DNA of 64,000 nucleotides from contig NC_080057.1 in the NCBI RefSeq assembly GCF_026212465.1, positions 14,522,531 to 14,586,530 on the forward strand. Direction: 5' to 3'. Positions within the stretch are counted from its first letter, which is position 1. The number at the start of each line of letters is the position of its first letter. Under the pieces are notes generated by a model. The model worked only from the letters and a program-made list of their open reading frames with translations. It was not told the DNA's origin and did no database searches. The DNA comes from Amaranthus tricolor. Lineage: Eukaryota; Streptophyta; Magnoliopsida; Caryophyllales; Amaranthaceae. The translations under genes and the position numbers were made by a program. Of this stretch, positions 1 through 12,760 are shown in pieces.

Positions 1-2349
1 AGCGATAAAGCCAAGTATAATTTTATCAACAAGCTTATGATGCGATAGTTAAATCATGCTTACAGAATAATCATCAAACACAATATAGAAGGTTATTACT
101 CATTATTGACCTTTACTAAGCCACTAAGTTACATTCTCAATACTGGCAGAAGTTCATTAATGCTACTAAATACTTGGTAACCTTAATGCTTATTTAATCA
201 AATTCAATTAAGCCTCATAACTATACCATCATAGCACATCATAAGATCACAACAATAATGACAACTGATATATGTAAGGGTCTGGTTAGGTGAGGATCGT
301 AGTCCTAAACCCTAATTGTGGTGGGAGTCGTCACTCCTCTCAATACTGCTATGCTCGAGACTTCACAGGATGAATTTTTCTCGGACCCCCTGTCTGACAC
401 CGCATTTTACGTGCCGGCTAACACGAATGCCGGGATTTTACATGCCGGTCTATGGTTCGACGTTACCTTACTATCAGAGTCATACAATCAATATCATGCA
501 ATATCAAACAAGACTCTAAACCGAAATAGTTTACATTCTTATAAGTCAAACTTCCACTTGTCAAAATTTTGACAATTCTACTCTTTTAATAGAAACAAAT
601 TACTAGTATCTAATAAATTAATATTAGTTAAATAACAAATTTTCGTAGCTATACTAAGATTCCTAAGGCTAAACTAAGATTCCTAAGGCTAAACTAAGTC
701 ATTATTATGTCATAAATAATCATAAAAGTCAAGAGTAATATTTCTAAGTACTTAATAACATATTTTATCAAATAATCAGTAAAATAGTAAAACAGATCTA
801 TCATAACTATAAAAAACATAATCAGACAAGTTATTAAGGGTCCAAAATCTAAATGAAATGAGTTTCGAGAAAAACAATGCTAAGCATTTTAATAAATTTG
901 TTTGACTATTTTACCGATAAACCGATTAATAATTCTTTATAATTACTTGAGTCCAAAATTAAAAAGAAAAAATTTATCAAAACATCACGATGATATGAAA
1001 TCATTTTAAACACTTAAGTTTATTTAACTAGTAAAATTCATATATATCTATATCATCATATTAATAAAAAATTTCCATATATATGACTTTTTTTCGAATG
1101 TCCCAAAAGTATTATTGTTTTGACGAAAATATCACTAAACTGGATATGACTTTAATATTACCATGTAAAGTTTAAATGACTAAAATAAAATCATGTTGAT
1201 CATGCTTTTATATTATCAAGTAACCATAAATAAATATCACATAACGAGAGAGTTAAGAAAATGTGTACCATTTTCCTCCAAAGGTGGTGCTAAACCAAGT
1301 AAGAGAATAATAATAGGAAAATAAGAACATAAAAGAAATAAGCTCCAAAAGAGAAAGTCTTTAAGGCTCCAAGCTTCAAAGAAGTAGATCTTCAATTAGC
1401 CGAAAGAAAATGATATCCAAGCTCCAAAAGTTAATACTTGACTTTTCAAAAGTTGATGATTATTGTCTTAAGAAGTGATAAGATCAAGCTCCATCTTCAT
1501 TTGATTCTTCCACTAATAAAAAAGGTATAAAGTTAGTAAGATGTTAATGAAGTGAAGATATAGGAAAGAATGGTAGAAAGATTTGATGATGGGGGTGCAA
1601 GTGATCTCATGGCTAAGGAGGGGTATTTATAATCGGTTTTGGGCAACTTTTTAGTTCATAAGATTGTATGAAAAAGAAGGTTAACTTGTGTAAGTGATTT
1701 CGAGTGTGTAAGTGAATGTGTAAGAGTTGGAGTGTGTAAGTGGATGTGTAAGAGTTTGGAGTGTAGAAGAAGGTTAACTTGTGTAAGGAAATGGTGATAA
1801 CTTGTGTAAGTGATGAACATTATGGATTGATGTAGAAAGGAGTTTGGTTCATCAAATTTTTGTTCTAGTTTATACTAGTGAAATGTTGTAGATTAATGGG
1901 AAAGTATGATTAAGGTTTGATTATGAAAATATAGTTTACTTAGAAAATTTTGGTTAAAACTATACTTAAAGTTAATAAGAAAAATATAGTTAATTTTTAG
2001 GTATAAAATAATTAAATCAAAGTTGTAAGGTTAAAATGATAAGTAGTAAAGTTAGTTTAAGGAAATGAAATTGAAACGTAACGTTTTAATAAAATCGTAA
2101 ATATAATATTAAAATTTTACTTTTCGTAGTATAAAATAATAAAATAATATTTTAGTGCTTATAAAGAAATTTAAGAATATATACATATATATTTTTTTAA
2201 GTTTAATATTTGGAAGAAATTACAAAATCGGAATAAGGTTTAGGAATTAAAGGTGATTTGAATTAGATAACCAAAGGAATAAGAATTCGAAAAAAAATTT
2301 TGGAATAATTAATCGGAAGATTAGGATTAAGAAATTTGAGCCTGTTACA
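1..2349 (+). mobile_element. LTR-like fragment, left end outside window
   Basis: AT-rich non-coding sequence with the layout of a plant LTR. A TATA-like box (TATTTATAAT) lies at about 1624-1633, followed by a region rich in repeats of the form gtgtaagtg (about 1690-1830). The right edge is a TGTTACA ending at 2349, and the reading frame of a Copia gag resumes just after it on the minus strand. I infer that an LTR, possibly of a Gypsy element, inserted into that Copia element. The left end is outside the window, so family and length cannot be fixed. No open reading frame here looks real. Confidence 0.4.
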
Positions 2350-2576
2350 CTTACTATGAACCACTCCCCCATCAACTAGTAGAGTCTCATCATAGTCATC
2401 ACCAATAAATCCTAGAGAGGCATTCCCTATATTCCCACTTTTATGTCTCCCTTCATCCCTTAAGTTTTTCACTCTCTTAAGGTCTTCCTTAAACTCTTTG
2501 CACATCATTTGTATGTGCCTCTTCTTCTTACAATAGTAACACTCTTTGTCACTTAGGTCACCCCTCTCTTGAGACT
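2350..2576 (-). pseudogene. Copia gag fragment with CCHC zinc knuckle
   Basis: Minus-strand remnant of the 3' part of a Ty1/Copia gag. A CX2CX4HX4C knuckle (C-YY-C-KKKR-H-IQMM-C) is encoded at about 2500-2541. It is followed by an acidic stretch and a short segment resembling the gag-protease linker. The frame runs into unrelated sequence at 2349, where an LTR-like end sits, and on the other side is cut at about 2577. The gag 5' half is found at 5154-5848 on the same strand, so I read the two as one gag split by an insertion. Zinc knuckles in this family bind the element's RNA. The pseudogene call is secure; the exact edges are not. Confidence 0.6.
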
Positions 2577-5153
2577 TATTGAAGCAGCCCGACCCAGCGT
2601 AAATAGTATAATATTACTATCTACAAAGCACAGCGGAAGACTTATAGAAGTCTGGGTTGAATCCGACCTGTGGCTCGATAGCCACAGCAAACCAATATCA
2701 GAGTATTTAAAAACTTTACAAAACTGTAATACAATTAATTACAAACCATTTATAAGCTAAGTTAATACATTATAAAATATCTAAACTCTTTTAAATTTTT
2801 ACAACACATGATTTGTCAAAATATTATTATAAGTTAACTTTCCAAAAACGATGTCCTCGCTATCGCAACACATGACACATAAAGGAGCAGCACATCTATC
2901 CGCACTAAAGTTGGCAACCTAAAAGTGGATCTATCCCCCATAAGAGATAGGCCCCATAAAAAACGGTCAACAATTCAATTGTTGAGTACTCCAACAAACT
3001 ATTATATTTATATATAAATCATTAACAACATTTCTAATTAAATTCTTTTGCTCATTTGGTAACTCCTTATAAAACGTTAATTTATCAAAATTCAAACTCT
3101 TTTAAAAGACCGTTTGGTATCGATGTTAATACGACTAAGAACCTTCGGTTTATAGTGAATCAAAACACGGCTATAACTTTACAAGTTAATAGCGAAAATC
3201 AAAATGCGGCTATTACTTTACAGGTCAATAGCGAAATAATACGACAAATGAAACATATGAGTTCATTTGTAAAACAAACAAACTTTATATACCAAACATA
3301 TTTATTCAAATCTCATAATTAAAAAAATGATATAACAACACTTAAAAAAAATGTGGGAATTTATGGACCGTCAAGAAGTAGGCTTGATCTAAATCCTGAG
3401 AACACGGGTGATCGTCATCACCGAAAATATGGTTCTTGCAAGAACGAAACGGGATCGGGGGCTCGAGACCGATCTGAATAACCATTACCTATTATCAAGC
3501 TATAGGATTTCACAATAATCCGGATATAAATATCCGTTGCCAATTCCTAAAAACAGACATTTTTCAATGTCAAATATTTTATTATAAAACAAAACAATAA
3601 TTCACTTGATTTTCTTTGAAATCAAGAATCATTACTTAAAATATAAATCAATTCATCATCAACCATCAGTATATAAGAACTTTAGTTACTATAAATGGAG
3701 TTTAACTAATTTTACACCAATCTTAAATCCCAATATCCAACTTAATTCCTAAAATAATATCAACTAATCAAATATCCAATTGATACTTATGTTGCCAAAT
3801 TGATACTTGAACCAACACTTAACCATAATTCAACAATACCAATCAATAAAGAAAGAATAAAAATAACCCTAAATTGATCCCCAAATACCCAATAAATAAC
3901 CTTAAACATTTGATTAAAAGAATACCCAATTTATTTCATAGCTTCTAATCCCACTTTATAAATCCCGTATTAGTACCATTTATGGACACCTGTTAGTATT
4001 TTGGTCATAACTTTCTCATTCGAACACATATAGAGGCGATTCAAGTGACTACTACGCGACCATGACTCAGAGCTCTACAATTCTTATGAAGACACTAAAA
4101 CCCAGAAACAATCAGAACGGCCCCAAAAATGGAAAAACATAAAGCATATTGTTGATTTTTATGACAGCCTGTTAGTATTTTGGACATAACTCCCTCATAC
4201 GAACTCATTTTGGGGCGATTCAAGTGCCCACGCGACCACGGCTAGAAGCTCTACAAATCTTATGAAGATACCAGAATTCAAACACAATCACAACTGACCC
4301 GAAAATGGCCAAAACAGAATGCTCAGTTTCTGTCAATATCCAAAATACTAAATTTTATACTAGAACCCAAATAACCCAAACAACACTAAAACAACCCAAT
4401 TACTAATTAAATTCATATATTAATCTTAAATTTAAGTTGCTTAAATTTGAATCAAAGACCCAAATTGTATCCACAAGTACTAAACTACTTTAAAACATTC
4501 AAACATCAATTTAAGACCCTATTAGCCATAAAATTAATACACAAGTATGAATTCAAGAACATATAAAGAAAACTTACGCCTACACAAAAGACATGGAGCT
4601 GGTGATAATTAGATGTGTCCTCCTTCTTCTACAATAGCTATAATCATCAAAACACTTTAATTAGATTCTAGTTTCATAAAATTTGAGTGAAAATTTTCTG
4701 AAATTGAGATTGGGGGTTTTCAATTAAAACCTTTTACTTAGATTTACTTACACCATTAGTTTGAGAAGATGAAGGTTGGTAAAATTTCAGACTTTCGTTC
4801 CACTTTATGAAGAAATAAAGGTAGAGTTTGATCTCAGCTTTGTGTTTCTTTGAGAGGATATGAAGAAGGTGATAATGGTATGAAGGAAAGAGTAGAGGAA
4901 GAACTCTTACAGATTATATAACTTAGGGGAAGGGGTTTTATTTTAGTGAGTAAGATTGAGAGGTATGAGTCATAGGCCATAATGGGAAAACGTAGGTGAT
5001 TAACTTCCTACTCATATTTATCACAGTATGAGGTGGATAATATACCCATATTTTTCATCGTATTATTTATTTTATCCCCAAAAATAATAAATCTGATATC
5101 TAAAAATCGTAGTAAAATTTTACTTTTAAAATGACAAACTCATTTTACTTATT
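2577..5153 (+). mobile_element. 2.6-kb LTR-like insertion splitting the Copia gag
   Basis: Non-coding insertion between the two halves of a Copia gag. The word ACTTATT occurs at both edges (2574-2580 and 5147-5153) and may be a target-site duplication, but clean TG..CA ends were not found. A TATA-like box (ATTATATA) lies near 4913. An internal imperfect tandem duplication is listed separately. The structure suggests a solo LTR of a large Gypsy-type element in plus orientation. The family is not recognised and no coding sequence is present. Confidence 0.35.
3989..4340 (+). repeat. Imperfect tandem duplication, period about 179 bp
   Basis: Two units both begin with CCTGTTAGTATTTTGG, at 3989 and 4168. 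They share further blocks in the same order (gcgattcaagtg, gcgaccac, agctctacaa, cttatgaaga). Divergence is substantial, so the duplication is old. It lies within the putative LTR insertion, a common place for such duplications in plant LTRs. Confidence 0.75.
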
Positions 5154-5848
5154 AATATAGTATTTTTTAACAAAGACGTTTTTATAACTGTTTCACTTAC
5201 TCCTTCCATATATCCCTTATCGTTAGTTTTCCCTCTATTAGAACCCTCACTATACAAGACATCCCCAAAACTCTTCTTTTCTTCCCCCTGTCTTCTAACC
5301 ATGTACCTATCATTCTCTCTCAATGCCACCAATTGTTGATCAAGAGTAATAGAGTTTCTACTTATGACCAATTTTTAGACTATGTTTCTATAATCCTTGG
5401 GAAGTGAAGCCAATAGGAGTAAAGCTTACTCCTCATCTGTCAATTTCTTATCTGCATTTCACAATTGGCACACTAACTTGTTGAATGTGTTTATATGGTC
5501 TTGCATTGTTGTATCCTCATCCTTCATGAGTTGATACAACACCTACATCAAGCATAATTTATTTGCAAGGGATTTTAAAGCATACATGGTTTGAAGTTTC
5601 TCCAACAAATTATTGGGATCGGTCTCCTTTAACTACTGATACTTGATCTCGATTGCTATCAAAAGCTGGATTTTGCTTATCGCCGTCTTCCTCATTTGTG
5701 TAACTTTTGCCTCATCTACATTATTTGGCCCCTCCTTCAATAGCGCATCATCGACGCCTTGTTATACCAAATAATCCTCCACCAAACTCTTCCATATGGC
5801 AAAGTTGATTCTCCCATCAAAGAATTGAATATAAAACTTTTCTCTCAT
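5154..5848 (-). pseudogene. Copia gag 5' half, degenerate
   Basis: Reading from an ATG at 5848 on the minus strand gives a protein that starts with the UBN2-type gag signature (F-D-G-R-I-N-F-A-I-W-K near residues 10-20). Gag-like blocks with ETDPNNLLEKL and TFNKLVCQL motifs follow. At least five in-frame stops interrupt it, several of them in place of W or Q codons. The segment from about 5371 down to 5126 remains open and carries the hydrophilic gag tail. It continues in the fragment at 2350-2576 after an insertion. Gag forms the particle of Copia elements; this copy cannot. Confidence 0.7.
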
Positions 5849-5860
5849 TTTTGTTTTCTC

Positions 5861-5872
5861 GCTCTATAACGT
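5861..5872 (-). other. Degenerate primer-binding site of the 5' Copia element
   Basis: On the minus strand, TTATAGAGC resembles the initiator-Met-tRNA primer site TGGTATCAGAGC. It lies 13 bp upstream of the gag ATG, in the order LTR, primer site, gag expected for Copia. The match is partial. Confidence 0.4.
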
Positions 5873-5875
5873 CGC

Positions 5876-6400
5876 TGTCTCTCACAAATGTGTCCAAGAT
5901 GCACTCCCACTTACCAATTGAAATGAAAGCTTCACGAGGTTATCTAATTGAAATACAATATGAAAATATGAACACAAGTGTTTATGAGGTATCTTGGACA
6001 CCTCTCCTTTAAAAAACGTTTTTTTTATAATTGGACTCAAAAATACAATATAAATAATCCTCCCCTTATCTTGAGAACAACCTTTCAAGATCACAAATAG
6101 TAGAACAAAGAAGAACACCCTCAAGTTTTTTACAATGTAATAGCCCTTTCACAAGTTTGTGTGCTTGTGGTGAATGATTCTATGAATGATGTCTCTTATT
6201 TATATGTAAGGCATACATCATTCATAGAATTCCCTTAGAAATCACCATTACCCTTACATTTAACATCAACAATAAACGTCAAAATAAGTATGACATTCAA
6301 CATAGCAATTAACAAGCAATGAACAAGGTATACAGAGCCCCATTATTGCAAAAACCGTAGCTCAAAGGTCAGAGTCAGCACCCAAGGCAGAGTGCTCAAA
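5876..6400 (-). mobile_element. Putative 5' LTR of the degenerate Copia element
   Basis: The sequence upstream (higher coordinates) of the primer-binding-like site should be the 5' LTR of this minus-strand Copia element. A minus-strand TATA box (ATATAAATA) lies at 6197-6205, inside a perfect hairpin described separately. The outer end is approximate because the second LTR is not in the window. No coding sequence is seen. Confidence 0.4.
6178..6229. repeat. Inverted repeat flanking a TATA box
   Basis: TTCTATGAATGATGT (6178-6192) and its exact reverse complement (6215-6229) are separated by 22 bp that include TATTTATAT. The arms could form a hairpin with the TATA-like box in the loop. The position fits the promoter of the putative Copia LTR on the minus strand. 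Confidence 0.7.
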
Positions 6401-6643
6401 CAAGGCACTCAAGTGCTCAAACGAGCACACTACCCAACAATCGACTACTTGTTGATTTCAGTATTGCTCAAACGAGCTCATCACCACTCAAACGAGCAGC
6501 TTACAGCTTCCCCTATTCTAACTTTGCATCACTAGTTGCCTCGATCAAAGCAACACTTCTTCTCCTACCTTGCCTTTTTCAAGGCATGATTACTTACCTT
6601 TAATGGAGCCTCAAACGCCCTGCATTAAGTATCTCATTGATCT

Positions 6644-7054
6644 TTGCAAACGTTAAACCATAGTAATGCGACACATCTTCACCACCCTTCTCCAATGTAC
6701 AAGACAAAGCATGTTTATATGTTTAAAGTAAACGTCATTTTTAAGAGAATTGGCAATTGCACTAATAAAAAAGATTCTAAATTCCAAGAAAATTCAGATG
6801 TTATGTTTAGGAAATTGGTTGAGCTTGAGGCAAAGTATGGTATATTAGAGGATGAGATGATAAAATTCAATGTAGAGGAAGATGAGATTAAGAGTGCAAT
6901 GGCTACTTTAAATTGTAATCCGGAAGCAAGTAAAAAAGCCCCTTATATCCCTGTATTTCCATTGCATTTATTAATTAGCTATATTCATGAATTAATACAT
7001 GGACAAATATTTGGATCTACCTTCATTGTCCTACCAAAACCTCCAACGACATAA
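6644..7054 (+). CDS. Unrecognised open reading frame, probably not a gene
   Basis: A 136-codon open frame with a charged, possibly coiled-coil segment (residues about 45-95, rich in E, K and D) and a hydrophobic tail. I recognise no family. It may be a relic of the tail of a transposon gene or chance. No splice pattern, promoter or neighbouring gene supports it, and the flanking sequence up to 7840 is plain AT-rich DNA. Confidence 0.15.
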   Translation: MQTLNHSNATHLHHPSPMYKTKHVYMFKVNVIFKRIGNCTNKKDSKFQENSDVMFRKLVELEAKYGILEDEMIKFNVEEDEIKSAMATLNCNPEASKKAPYIPVFPLHLLISYIHELIHGQIFGSTFIVLPKPPTT

Positions 7055-7842
7055 CTAATACAACCTTTGACTTCCTTGAATTTACCCCATACCAAAGTCG
7101 AATGAAAACATTTCCATTCATTGCGTTCACGATTACAATAAAATCCTAAATTCTAATGTGTTTAACCGAATTCCACCATAAAGAGTGAAACCTAATTTCT
7201 AAGCATAATTTTAACAATTATCAATAATGAAATATCAATTGCGAAAATTTAGAGTTAAAAACTTACTTGTATAATGATGATTTTCTGAAAATGAAAGTTG
7301 CCCTAAAAAAAAATCTTGAACCGCCATTAAGGAATGTGGATGGTCAAAAAATTTTAGGAAACAACATGCGTGTTTTTGAAAGAATATGTAAGTTCAAGAA
7401 AAAGACGTTAAATTAAATTTTTTAAAAATAAAGTAATGAGAACTATGACTTGGTTCGTATAGGAAATAAATGCTGATAACGATTATCAGTAAAAGTAGCT
7501 CTTTTTTTGCAAAAATAAACAAAAGATTGTATTTTTATAGAATAATTGAAACGTTAACCCTTTATTTATAGATAGCCAAAAAGTTGGCATTTCAAAAACA
7601 ATTTTTCCTAAAAAATAAAAGCATATTATATTTTAACTATCTAACGATATAAATTACATTTAAGATTATAATTTTCCTATTTCCTTATAGAGCCAAGTCA
7701 CCCTAAATTTCTTATTTTTATTTAGGTATGTTAACTTTACCAAATTAACTTCAGTAAACTTAACTTTTTCACACCTTTACAATTACTAATCCCACTTTAC
7801 GCCTATTAAATCTAAAAACACAATTTTTTTCTTTCACATGTG
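7055..7842. other. AT-rich sequence without recognisable features
   Basis: I see no coding frame, terminal repeats or RNA gene in this stretch. Confidence 0.6.
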
Positions 7843-7886
7843 GTCCCATTTGACCATCTAAAAAATAATGAAAAATCAAATGGGAC
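7843..7886. repeat. Short inverted repeat, MITE-like
   Basis: GTCCCATTTGA and its exact reverse complement TCAAATGGGAC are separated by about 22 bp immediately before the (TA)n tract. The arm word resembles terminal repeats of mariner/Stowaway-type MITEs common in plants. The element itself is not delimited. Confidence 0.5.
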
Positions 7887-7905
7887 ATTTAGGATGAATG
7901 GAAGG

Positions 7906-8303
<398 letters not shown>

Positions 8304-8325
8304 ATGTGTGTGTGTGTGTGTGTGT
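8304..8325. repeat. (TG)n microsatellite
   Basis: About eleven TG units directly follow the TA array, making a compound TA/TG microsatellite. Confidence 0.9.
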
Positions 8326-8639
8326 ATTAATAAAAAAGGGGGAAATATACAAAAACTTACAATTAGTGATCCCAAGCTAAGAAACCTGCTGAACAGATCA
8401 CCAAACCTCCAAAAAACTAGTCACATGCAACTAACGCTACCTAAACCCCCTCATTTAATAAGTAGCTCTTTTATATCTTTCGACGCTTTCCCAGCAGATC
8501 TAAATATACAATTTTTTAAAATATTCAAATTTGAGAGATTAGTCGGCTCAAAATTTTTTTATACGTTGTAGCAATATGTCATAGATTATATATGTCTAAC
8601 ATTTCACAATAACTTTGGCTTTATTTTTCTTCTTGTGAT

Positions 8640-9555
8640 TGAGCTTCGCCATAAATTTGACTTCATCCTCTCAAGACCTTACTTGCCATGTATGTGTACG
8701 AAAACTGAAGACCCCTTCCTTGATTTGTTTTGCATTACAGCATTCAAAAGGAGATGTTGCGGGGTCTTAGATCCTCCGAAGCAAAGAGCACAATCTATAC
8801 CGCAGTCTTCCATGATTTACTGATGCGGTCTTTCGTGGCCAATCTATTCTGGTCCGCCAACTATGTAATGAATTTTGCACTTTGAGTTGCTCTATTCCTG
8901 ATCATGATGTCCCTCCATTTAACTTTTGCTTCACCCCCTATAAGCCTCTTATAGGTAGTACAAATAGAGAAGACCCCCCCTCCCCCCCACCCCCTTGCCC
9001 ACTGCCTCCCACCCTCTCAGGATAGGCAAATGCTCTCTTTACTTTATGATTTTTTTTGTAGCTCTAAGACGCATGAATAGAGACTACGCAAGATTGAATC
9101 TCTTCATTTTTCATATAGTAGCTATGAACCCAGTGCACCTAGAGATTGTCTTTTTTTGTTGGCTACATTCCACAGATGCTTTAGCATTGCCATTTTATTC
9201 TACCTGTACATGTCTCTCAAGTTTAACCCCCCTTTAGAGATCAATTGAACCAACCTATCCCAAGCCACATCAGCCTTGTGAGATATGCCCTCTTGCCCTG
9301 TCCAGATGAAACAGCAACACAAGTCTTTGACCATTTTGATCAGCTATTTTGAAAGACAAAAGATCTGGGCCGAATAGTTTTTCATGCCCCTAATGACTAG
9401 TTCTCACTAATTACATCCTCCCGGCATAGGAGAGCAGCTTCGAAGATCATAACTTGACTCTCCCCAGAATTTTTATTTACCAGAGGCCTGCCATCATGAA
9501 TGTTGAGCTTCTTTGAATGAAGGGGGACTCCTAGATACCGAAAGCGGAATGAAGC
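8640..9555 (-). pseudogene. LINE C-terminal region, zinc-binding domain relic
   Basis: Minus-strand fragments continue the LINE reverse transcriptase. Near 9430-9555 is the block FRYLGVPLHSKKLN, typical after the RT palm of plant LINEs. Near 8690-8880 are blocks RLATKDRI and CALCFGGSKTPQHLL, matching the zinc-binding (zf-RVT) tail with a C-x2-C..H pattern. Frameshifts and stops separate them. The element is a 3' relic with no recognisable poly(A) tail. Confidence 0.65.
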
Positions 9556-10220
9556 TTAAGGTATACCTAGAACATCCAACACTTTTTCCTTAATACAATG
9601 GACCACCCCTGCTATGTAAGTTCTGCTCTTACCTTCATTTACCTCCAGCCCAAAGGCCTTTGAGAAACCATAGAACATATGTGTCATGTTAGCCACAAAG
9701 ATAGGATCCACTCTACAGAACATAAGGAGGTCATCAATGAACAGTACGTGGGAAAGACCCACTTTCCCATAGTGGGAATGAAAGGAGAAATTTGCGTTAT
9801 GGCTGGGATCGCAAAGCAGTCTATATAGGTACTCCATGCACAACGTAAACAGATAAGGAGAGGGGATCACCTTGTTTTAGCCGCTTAGCAGCTTTGAATG
9901 GTTTGAGTGGTGTGCCATTCAAAAAAACGAAGAAGGAGACCGTGGTAACACAAGCAAGAACCCATTTCACAAACTTATCTGGAAAGCCTAGTTCCTTCAT
10001 AATATTTTTGAGGAAGAACCAATCCATTGAGTCTTATGCTTTTCCAAGTTTACTTTAATCATACAATGAGGGCTATTATAATGACGAGTGTACCTTTAAC
10101 CAACTCAGCTGCAAGTAAAATGCTATATGATGTTTGCCTACTCGAAATAAATCCAGATTGAGCGTGATCAACCAGCTTACCCAAGACCTCCTAATGTCTA
10201 GCTGTGAGGATTTTAGAAAT
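9556..10220 (-). pseudogene. LINE (non-LTR) reverse transcriptase fragment
   Basis: Minus-strand frames read in order: KVISKILTAR and HAQSGFI (start of the RT domain, 10050-10220, with stops), then KFVKWVLACVTT, RLKQGDPLS, YRLL and the catalytic FIDDLLMF box near 9735. FIDD replaces the more usual YADD; both aspartates are kept. At least two frameshifts (about 9850 and 10030) and several stops break it. The relic stops at an (AT)n tract at 10225, so endonuclease and ORF1 are missing. These enzymes copy element RNA at the nicked target; this copy is inactive. Confidence 0.85.

Positions 10221-10224
<4 letters not shown>

Positions 10225-10298
<74 letters not shown>
10225..10298. repeat. (TA)n microsatellite, 74 bp
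   Basis: A pure TA array at the 5' truncation point of the LINE relic. Confidence 0.95.
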
Positions 10299-10300
<2 letters not shown>

Positions 10301-10688
10301 GCGCTTGTTTTGATAATTATTTCATGTAATATCATCTTAGGATATGTTTAATTTCAAACCTATTTTGTTGATTTAATTGAGCAAATCTCTAGACTATATT
10401 CAATGTTGAAATTATAAAAAGTCTAATATATGTAGTGTTATTGTTGAGGGCGTGGAATGTGGAAGAGTATTTTTTTACACATCTTTGACCAACAGAAGCA
10501 TTAATATTTTTTTCCCACAATTCTATCGAAAGAAATATCTTTTTCGCACAAGATGAGCTCAAGTTTAATTTGTACTCGGTGCAATTCATTTGTTATTTGA
10601 TTTTTACATTCTCTTAATGTATTAAGAATATCTCCAATCAAATATGATTAAAATTTAGAGATGAAATCAAATAACATCTTATCAACTA

Positions 10689-10941
10689 TTCCCTTCGTTT
10701 CTTTTTGTTCATTTTATTTAATTTTAGTTTTCAATGCAAATTTTAAATTTCAATATCTTTAAATACACATAATAAAAAATTATAAAACATATATAATAAA
10801 AAAGTATAATATTAAGACAAATTTAACGAGATCTCACATTGATATATTTTATCTTCTAAATATGTGTCAAAAATATTAATTAAAAGTTTCTATTTTTAAG
10901 ATGAAATATTCCAAATTGGAAGAACATTAGAGAACGGAGGA
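10689..10941. mobile_element. Stowaway/mariner-like MITE
   Basis: A 253-bp AT-rich, non-coding element. Its left end (TTCCCTTCGTTTCTTTTTG) and right end (AGAGAACGGAGGA) are imperfect inverted versions of the CTCCCTCCGTTCC-type terminus of plant mariner MITEs, flanked by TA on both sides. Interior words match the usual AT-rich body. The TIR match is imperfect, so this is an old copy. Confidence 0.6.
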
Positions 10942-11339
10942 TATACATTTTAAAATTTACATTAAGATTAAAATATAAATTAACAATCATTAGTAAAAAG
11001 TGTCAAAAATCAAATATGATAATTATTTTGTTGGATGAGATGTATAATGTGCATCAACAAATCGTCGCAATGATTAATGACGCTGATAAAGTCGTTTGTA
11101 GTTATCCATTAAAAACGTAGAAAAATTTGTTAGTGGATATTTCCATTTTAAATCAAACTTATTCATTTAAATTTTAAAATTACGAAAACAATTTTGGCCT
11201 TTTTGTGGATACAATGAGTAGTGACTACATACTACATAACTGACCTTTTTGTAGGCAATAAAATGAATGATATGTTGATGATTAAATTGTAAATTCGAGT
11301 TTTATGACTAAGGAAACTTAAAATATAATATTTTTTAAT

Positions 11340-11587
11340 TTCAATAACTTTATCTCATTTTTTTTTCACATTCACCAAGATATATATTAAAGTCTTAATA
11401 TCTCTAATTATGCATAAGTAAAAATTATAAAAAGTTGATTTTAATAATCCTTGCGTTGAAATGAATCAAACAATATTCTACTTGACTATGTTTTAACTTA
11501 TAGATTAAGAATAACTTACATATTAAGAGTGAACATTAAATAGTGTCAAAAACCAAATGAGACAAAGTCACTCAAACGAAAGGAGTA
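11340..11587. mobile_element. Mariner-like MITE, partial
   Basis: The right end, ACTCAAACGAAAGGAGTA, is a mariner-type MITE terminus. It is preceded by the characteristic interior (tgaatcaaacaatattctacttg, attaagagtgaac). The left terminus is not clearly visible. Confidence 0.45.
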
Positions 11588-11949
11588 ATTTTTATATATA
11601 TAAAAAAAAGAGTCTAATTCACTTTTTTTTCAAGACCCAAAACCCTAATCTGTCAATTTTACATGATTCAAATCCGCCTTCAAAATAATAGGTCTAAAAA
11701 AGGATCCTCAGCCGCCAAAATGGATCTGGTACAGGATCTGTTTCCAACCCTAAATTGCGGACAAAGGAAGTGTTAATTCATTTAGGGCATTATTATTTAT
11801 CGCCATCTCTATCTTAATGAAATGACAAAAATGCCTCTGAAGTTAAAATTTGTTTAATATACTTAAATTTCACTTAATAACACTTTTATCACTTTAAAAA
11901 CATTAAATCAAAAGTTTAAACGTAATCCCGAACATTTTTTTCGCGACCC

Positions 11950-11960
11950 TATATATATTA
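11950..11960 (+). promoter_or_regulatory. Probable TATA box of MULE copy 1
   Basis: TATATATATTA lies about 117 bp upstream of the first ATG (12077), and the sequence between them looks like a 5' UTR. Neither other MULE copy in the window keeps this region. Confidence 0.45.
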
Positions 11961-12173
11961 AATTTCCAGTAGCGCCCCTACATAATATACGAACTCCAAC
12001 ACGGTAATATCTCTCTAAAATCTCTCCAAAAACGCTCTCTGAGTTTAAACAAGCTAAAAGTTGGAATCGATTTACAATGGCAAACGAAAGCGACTATGAA
12101 TCCGATTGGGTAAGTACTTTAATCGATTCGAACGGTTTTTTTTTTAAAAGAAAAAATTAAAGTCGCAAAAACC

Positions 12174-12201
12174 GTGCGACTGAACCATGGCTGAGTCGCA
12201 C
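12174..12201. repeat. 28-bp near-perfect palindrome in MULE intron 1
   Basis: Arms GTGCGACT and AGTCGCAC flank a centre GAACCATGGCTG. Only two symmetric positions mismatch. Related palindromes occur in triplicate at the same place in MULE copy 3 (58280-58364). Confidence 0.8.
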
Positions 12202-12466
12202 GCGGCTCAAATTTATTTATTAATTTAAATTTTTTTATAATTTACATTATTATTATTTGCATTATTTAAATAAGTTTTTATTTATTTTGTAATTTATATT
12301 ATTATTATCTAAATTATTTTATAATTTATATTATTATTATTTAATATACGTAGTAGTAAATTATTTTATTTTGTAATTGATATTATTCTTAATTAAATTA
12401 TTTTATAGTTTATATTATTATTAAATAAATTTTTAAAATTATTTTATTTTTTAAATTAATTAATTT

Positions 12467-12760
<294 letters not shown>

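Noticed and set aside
316..572. Two short overlapping open frames
   Set aside because: No recognisable protein and no homology signal; they lie within an LTR-like fragment.
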